A stretch of DNA of 5,490 nucleotides from an uncultured Eubacteriaceae bacterium (lineage in GTDB: Bacteria; Bacillota; Clostridia; Lachnospirales; Lachnospiraceae). Positions 3,960 through 5,490 of the stretch are shown piece by piece. The notes under the pieces were generated by a model that was not told the DNA's origin, searched no databases, and saw only the letters and a list, made by a program, of their open reading frames with translations. The DNA is taken from contig CAMEUH010000181.1 of the NCBI GenBank assembly GCA_945938055.1, forward strand, positions 1 through 5,490, written 5' to 3'. Both the position numbers and the translations under genes were made by a program. Position 1 is the first letter of the stretch, and each line of letters begins with the position of its first letter.

Positions 3960-4317
3960 AGAATCACATAAAAAAGCCATGGGATTTCTGAAAGAATACG
4001 GACTTTCTACCAATGAGGATTCGTTCAGAGATGAGTTTTTTACAAACGCAAATCTGTATCATCCGGAAGGAAGAAATATAATGCTTCTGGGACTGGATGT
4101 ACTTCCGGAATATCGTGGACAGGGTCTGGCAAAAGAAATCATGTTTCAGTATCTTCGCAGAGAAAGTGAAAGAGGCAGGAAAACAATTATTTTGACATGT
4201 TTGGATTCGAAAGTAAAGATGTATGAGAAAATGGGATTTTGTAATAATGGAATAGCAAAGTCTTCCTGGGGTGGAGAACAGTGGTTTGAGATGACCTGTG
4301 TGCTGAATTTTAATTAA
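3949..4317 (+). CDS. Short GNAT-family N-acetyltransferase
   Basis: I place the start at ATG 3949, inside the end of the VOC gene. AAGGAG (3933-3938) lies 10 bases upstream, and the frame further upstream only mirrors the VOC gene. The 122-residue product begins MNIEESHKKAMGFLKEYGLS. The acetyl-CoA-binding motif A is LGLDVLPEYRGQGLAKEIM (RGQGLA). It is followed by the RKTIILTCLDSKVKMYEKMG strand-helix (motif B) and an SSWGGEQWFEMTCVL end strand. Many GNATs have 145-170 residues; this one lacks the N-terminal beta1-alpha1 part, so it is either a naturally short subfamily or an N-terminally eroded copy. The catalytic core looks undamaged. The 11-bp overlap with the VOC gene makes it the third gene of the MBL-VOC-GNAT unit. 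The substrate is unknown; acetylation of a small amine or drug is typical for such proteins. Confidence 0.85.
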   Translation: MNIEESHKKAMGFLKEYGLSTNEDSFRDEFFTNANLYHPEGRNIMLLGLDVLPEYRGQGLAKEIMFQYLRRESERGRKTIILTCLDSKVKMYEKMGFCNNGIAKSSWGGEQWFEMTCVLNFN

Positions 4318-4436
4318 AATAAATTTTATAAATGTATTGCATGGTTGTCTGCATAAGTGATATCTTATAAAGAAAGAGCGATTAGATAATTATGTAGAAT
4401 ATTGAAATAGAAACTTTACTCTGTGGAGGAAACATA

Positions 4437-5490
4437 ATGGGACTGTTTATTAATTGCCTTGCTGTGGTATGTAGTACAATTATTGCAATTTGTGGAATTA
4501 GTTATTTTGTACGGGAAAAGAATGCCGGAAGTCTGCGGTATTTCATGCTTGTAATGGGATTTTTTGGCACCTTATGGAGCGGTGGCTATGGTATTATGGG
4601 ATTTACGGAAACCGTAGAAGAAGCGGCTATCTTCCGGGCAGTCGGAGTGGTAGGCGTTGCGGGTTTTATGATGACAGAAGCGCTGATGGTTGCTTATATG
4701 ATCCGGCTTCCTAAGTGGCTGTTTCGCACTTATGCAGCTGTATTTGGAGTTTTTGCTGTCATAGATTTGCTTTTTTTCATACCTGACCCTCATCCTTTTG
4801 TGCGGATAGACGGAAGAATGTGCTATTATGCAACAAATAGCATTGGAAGAACGATACATAGTTTATTTTTGGTATTTGTTGCGATAACAATGATTGGCAT
4901 TGCCGTTATCTGGGTGCGTAAGGAAAAAACGACACGTGAGGCTTATTATGTCAGGGCTGTTATTCTCTCTAATCTGGCTATCTTGTTTTCCTGTATCCCG
5001 GATACGATTCTTCCGGTGTTAGGGAAGCCTTCTTTTCCGAGTTCTGCTTATGGGATGTTTCTAACCTATATGATTACGTGGTTTTGGGCTACCAAGTTTA
5101 ATGCGTTCAGTATTACAGTGGGAAATTTAAGTCAATATATTTACGAGTCTGCAAACACCGCTATACTGATTTTTGATGAACACTTCCGTCTTGTTTTGGC
5201 GAATCATTACGGGAAGACGCTTTTGGGAATTGAAAAGATTGAAAATCAGAAATTTTCCGGGCTGTTTCAGAGTACAGAAGAGGCAGTTGTGAGGTTGCTT
5301 TCTACGATTTTACAGGATAATAAAGGAGTGGCGGAGCTGGTATCCACACATGGAGAAATCAGTTGTTCGCTGAATTTTTCCGTCGCAAGAGACTTCCATG
5401 ACGACCCTTACTGCATCGTCTGTTTTGTGTATGACCTTACAAAGGAAAAAAATATGCTGCAGGAGCTTGTTCAGGCAAACGAAGCAAAGA
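4437..5490 (+). CDS. 7TM-type membrane sensor with PAS domain, probable histidine kinase (3' end outside window)
   Basis: ATG at 4437 follows GGAGG (4425-4429) at 7 bases, and the frame stays open to the window end (351 residues visible). Hydrophobic segments lie at about residues 2-24, 35-57, 65-90, 97-116, 140-160, 172-196 and 204-224, giving seven helices of the HisKA_7TM-like N-terminal sensor type. The 116-139 loop (DPHPFVRIDGRMCYY) probably faces outside. A PAS domain follows at about 232-338 (YESANTAILIFDEHFRLVLA, then the FSVARDFHDDPYCIVCFVYD end strands). The visible end, DLTKEKNMLQELVQANEAK, is the coiled linker that usually leads directly into a HisKA dimerisation domain (SxFLxNMSHE), so a hybrid or plain sensor kinase is most likely; a GGDEF or HD-GYP output cannot be excluded. 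A weak promoter may lie at 4337-4366 (TTGCAT, 18-base spacer, TATCTT). A response regulator would be expected downstream or within the same protein. Confidence 0.85.
   Translation, partial: MGLFINCLAVVCSTIIAICGISYFVREKNAGSLRYFMLVMGFFGTLWSGGYGIMGFTETVEEAAIFRAVGVVGVAGFMMTEALMVAYMIRLPKWLFRTYAAVFGVFAVIDLLFFIPDPHPFVRIDGRMCYYATNSIGRTIHSLFLVFVAITMIGIAVIWVRKEKTTREAYYVRAVILSNLAILFSCIPDTILPVLGKPSFPSSAYGMFLTYMITWFWATKFNAFSITVGNLSQYIYESANTAILIFDEHFRLVLANHYGKTLLGIEKIENQKFSGLFQSTEEAVVRLLSTILQDNKGVAELVSTHGEISCSLNFSVARDFHDDPYCIVCFVYDLTKEKNMLQELVQANEAK

Noticed and set aside
4307..4320. Perfect 14-bp palindrome ATTTTAATTAAAAT at the end of the GNAT gene
   Set aside because: It has no GC pairs and cannot form a stable terminator; such palindromes arise easily in AT-rich DNA.
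4572..4859. 95-codon minus-strand frame
   Set aside because: It is antisense to the membrane sensor gene, which has an excellent start and consistent helix/PAS pattern.

Overview
The window looks like chromosomal DNA from a low-GC Gram-positive gut-type Clostridia, most likely Lachnospiraceae. This rests on strong AGGAGG-type ribosome binding sites, canonical sigma-A promoters (TTGACA/TATAAT), a CIRCE-like heat-shock operator, AT-rich codon use and the protein families present. I cannot name a genus. Every supported gene is on the + strand. No tRNA, rRNA, CRISPR array or intact insertion sequence is visible.

Left part (1-1225). A GNAT acetyltransferase runs in from outside the window. It overlaps, by ATGA, the first ~42 codons of an ornithine carbamoyltransferase gene that breaks off just before its catalytic STRTR-type motif. 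Next comes a very good sigma-A promoter with a CIRCE-like HrcA operator across its -35 box. It drives a 30-codon ORF (786-878) and a 94-aa protein of unknown function (891-1175), closed by a clear intrinsic terminator (1185-1224).

Middle part (1226-2842). A wrecked ECF sigma factor (1385-~1578) has a frameshifting internal deletion and is joined to the C-terminal fragment of an unrelated, probably neighbouring, protein (~1569-1775). An intact two-gene unit follows: a 67-aa XRE/Cro-type regulator and a 141-aa four-helix membrane protein, overlapping by ATGA. Their promoter sits between two copies of a 23-bp near-identical element that I read as tandem autoregulatory operators. A terminator closes the unit. 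Then comes ~250 bp of debris ending in the last ~30 codons of a lost GNAT gene. A 31-bp degenerate repeat occurs at both decay sites, after the truncated carbamoyltransferase and before the GNAT remnant.

Right part (2842-5490). This part seems intact and by eye is somewhat richer in GC. A compact three-gene unit encodes a metallo-beta-lactamase-fold hydrolase, a glyoxalase-like VOC protein and a short GNAT; the last two overlap by 11 bp. A separate gene with its own strong ribosome binding site encodes a multi-pass membrane sensor with a PAS domain. It runs off the window just where a histidine-kinase domain would be expected.

Overall this is an accessory, decaying stretch: small regulator and detoxification-type cassettes with the remains of at least four broken genes between them. 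I see no clearly new large system. The best leads are the heat-shock-type promoter feeding two tiny unknown genes, the tandem operator of the XRE/membrane pair, and the repeat shared by the two decay junctions.
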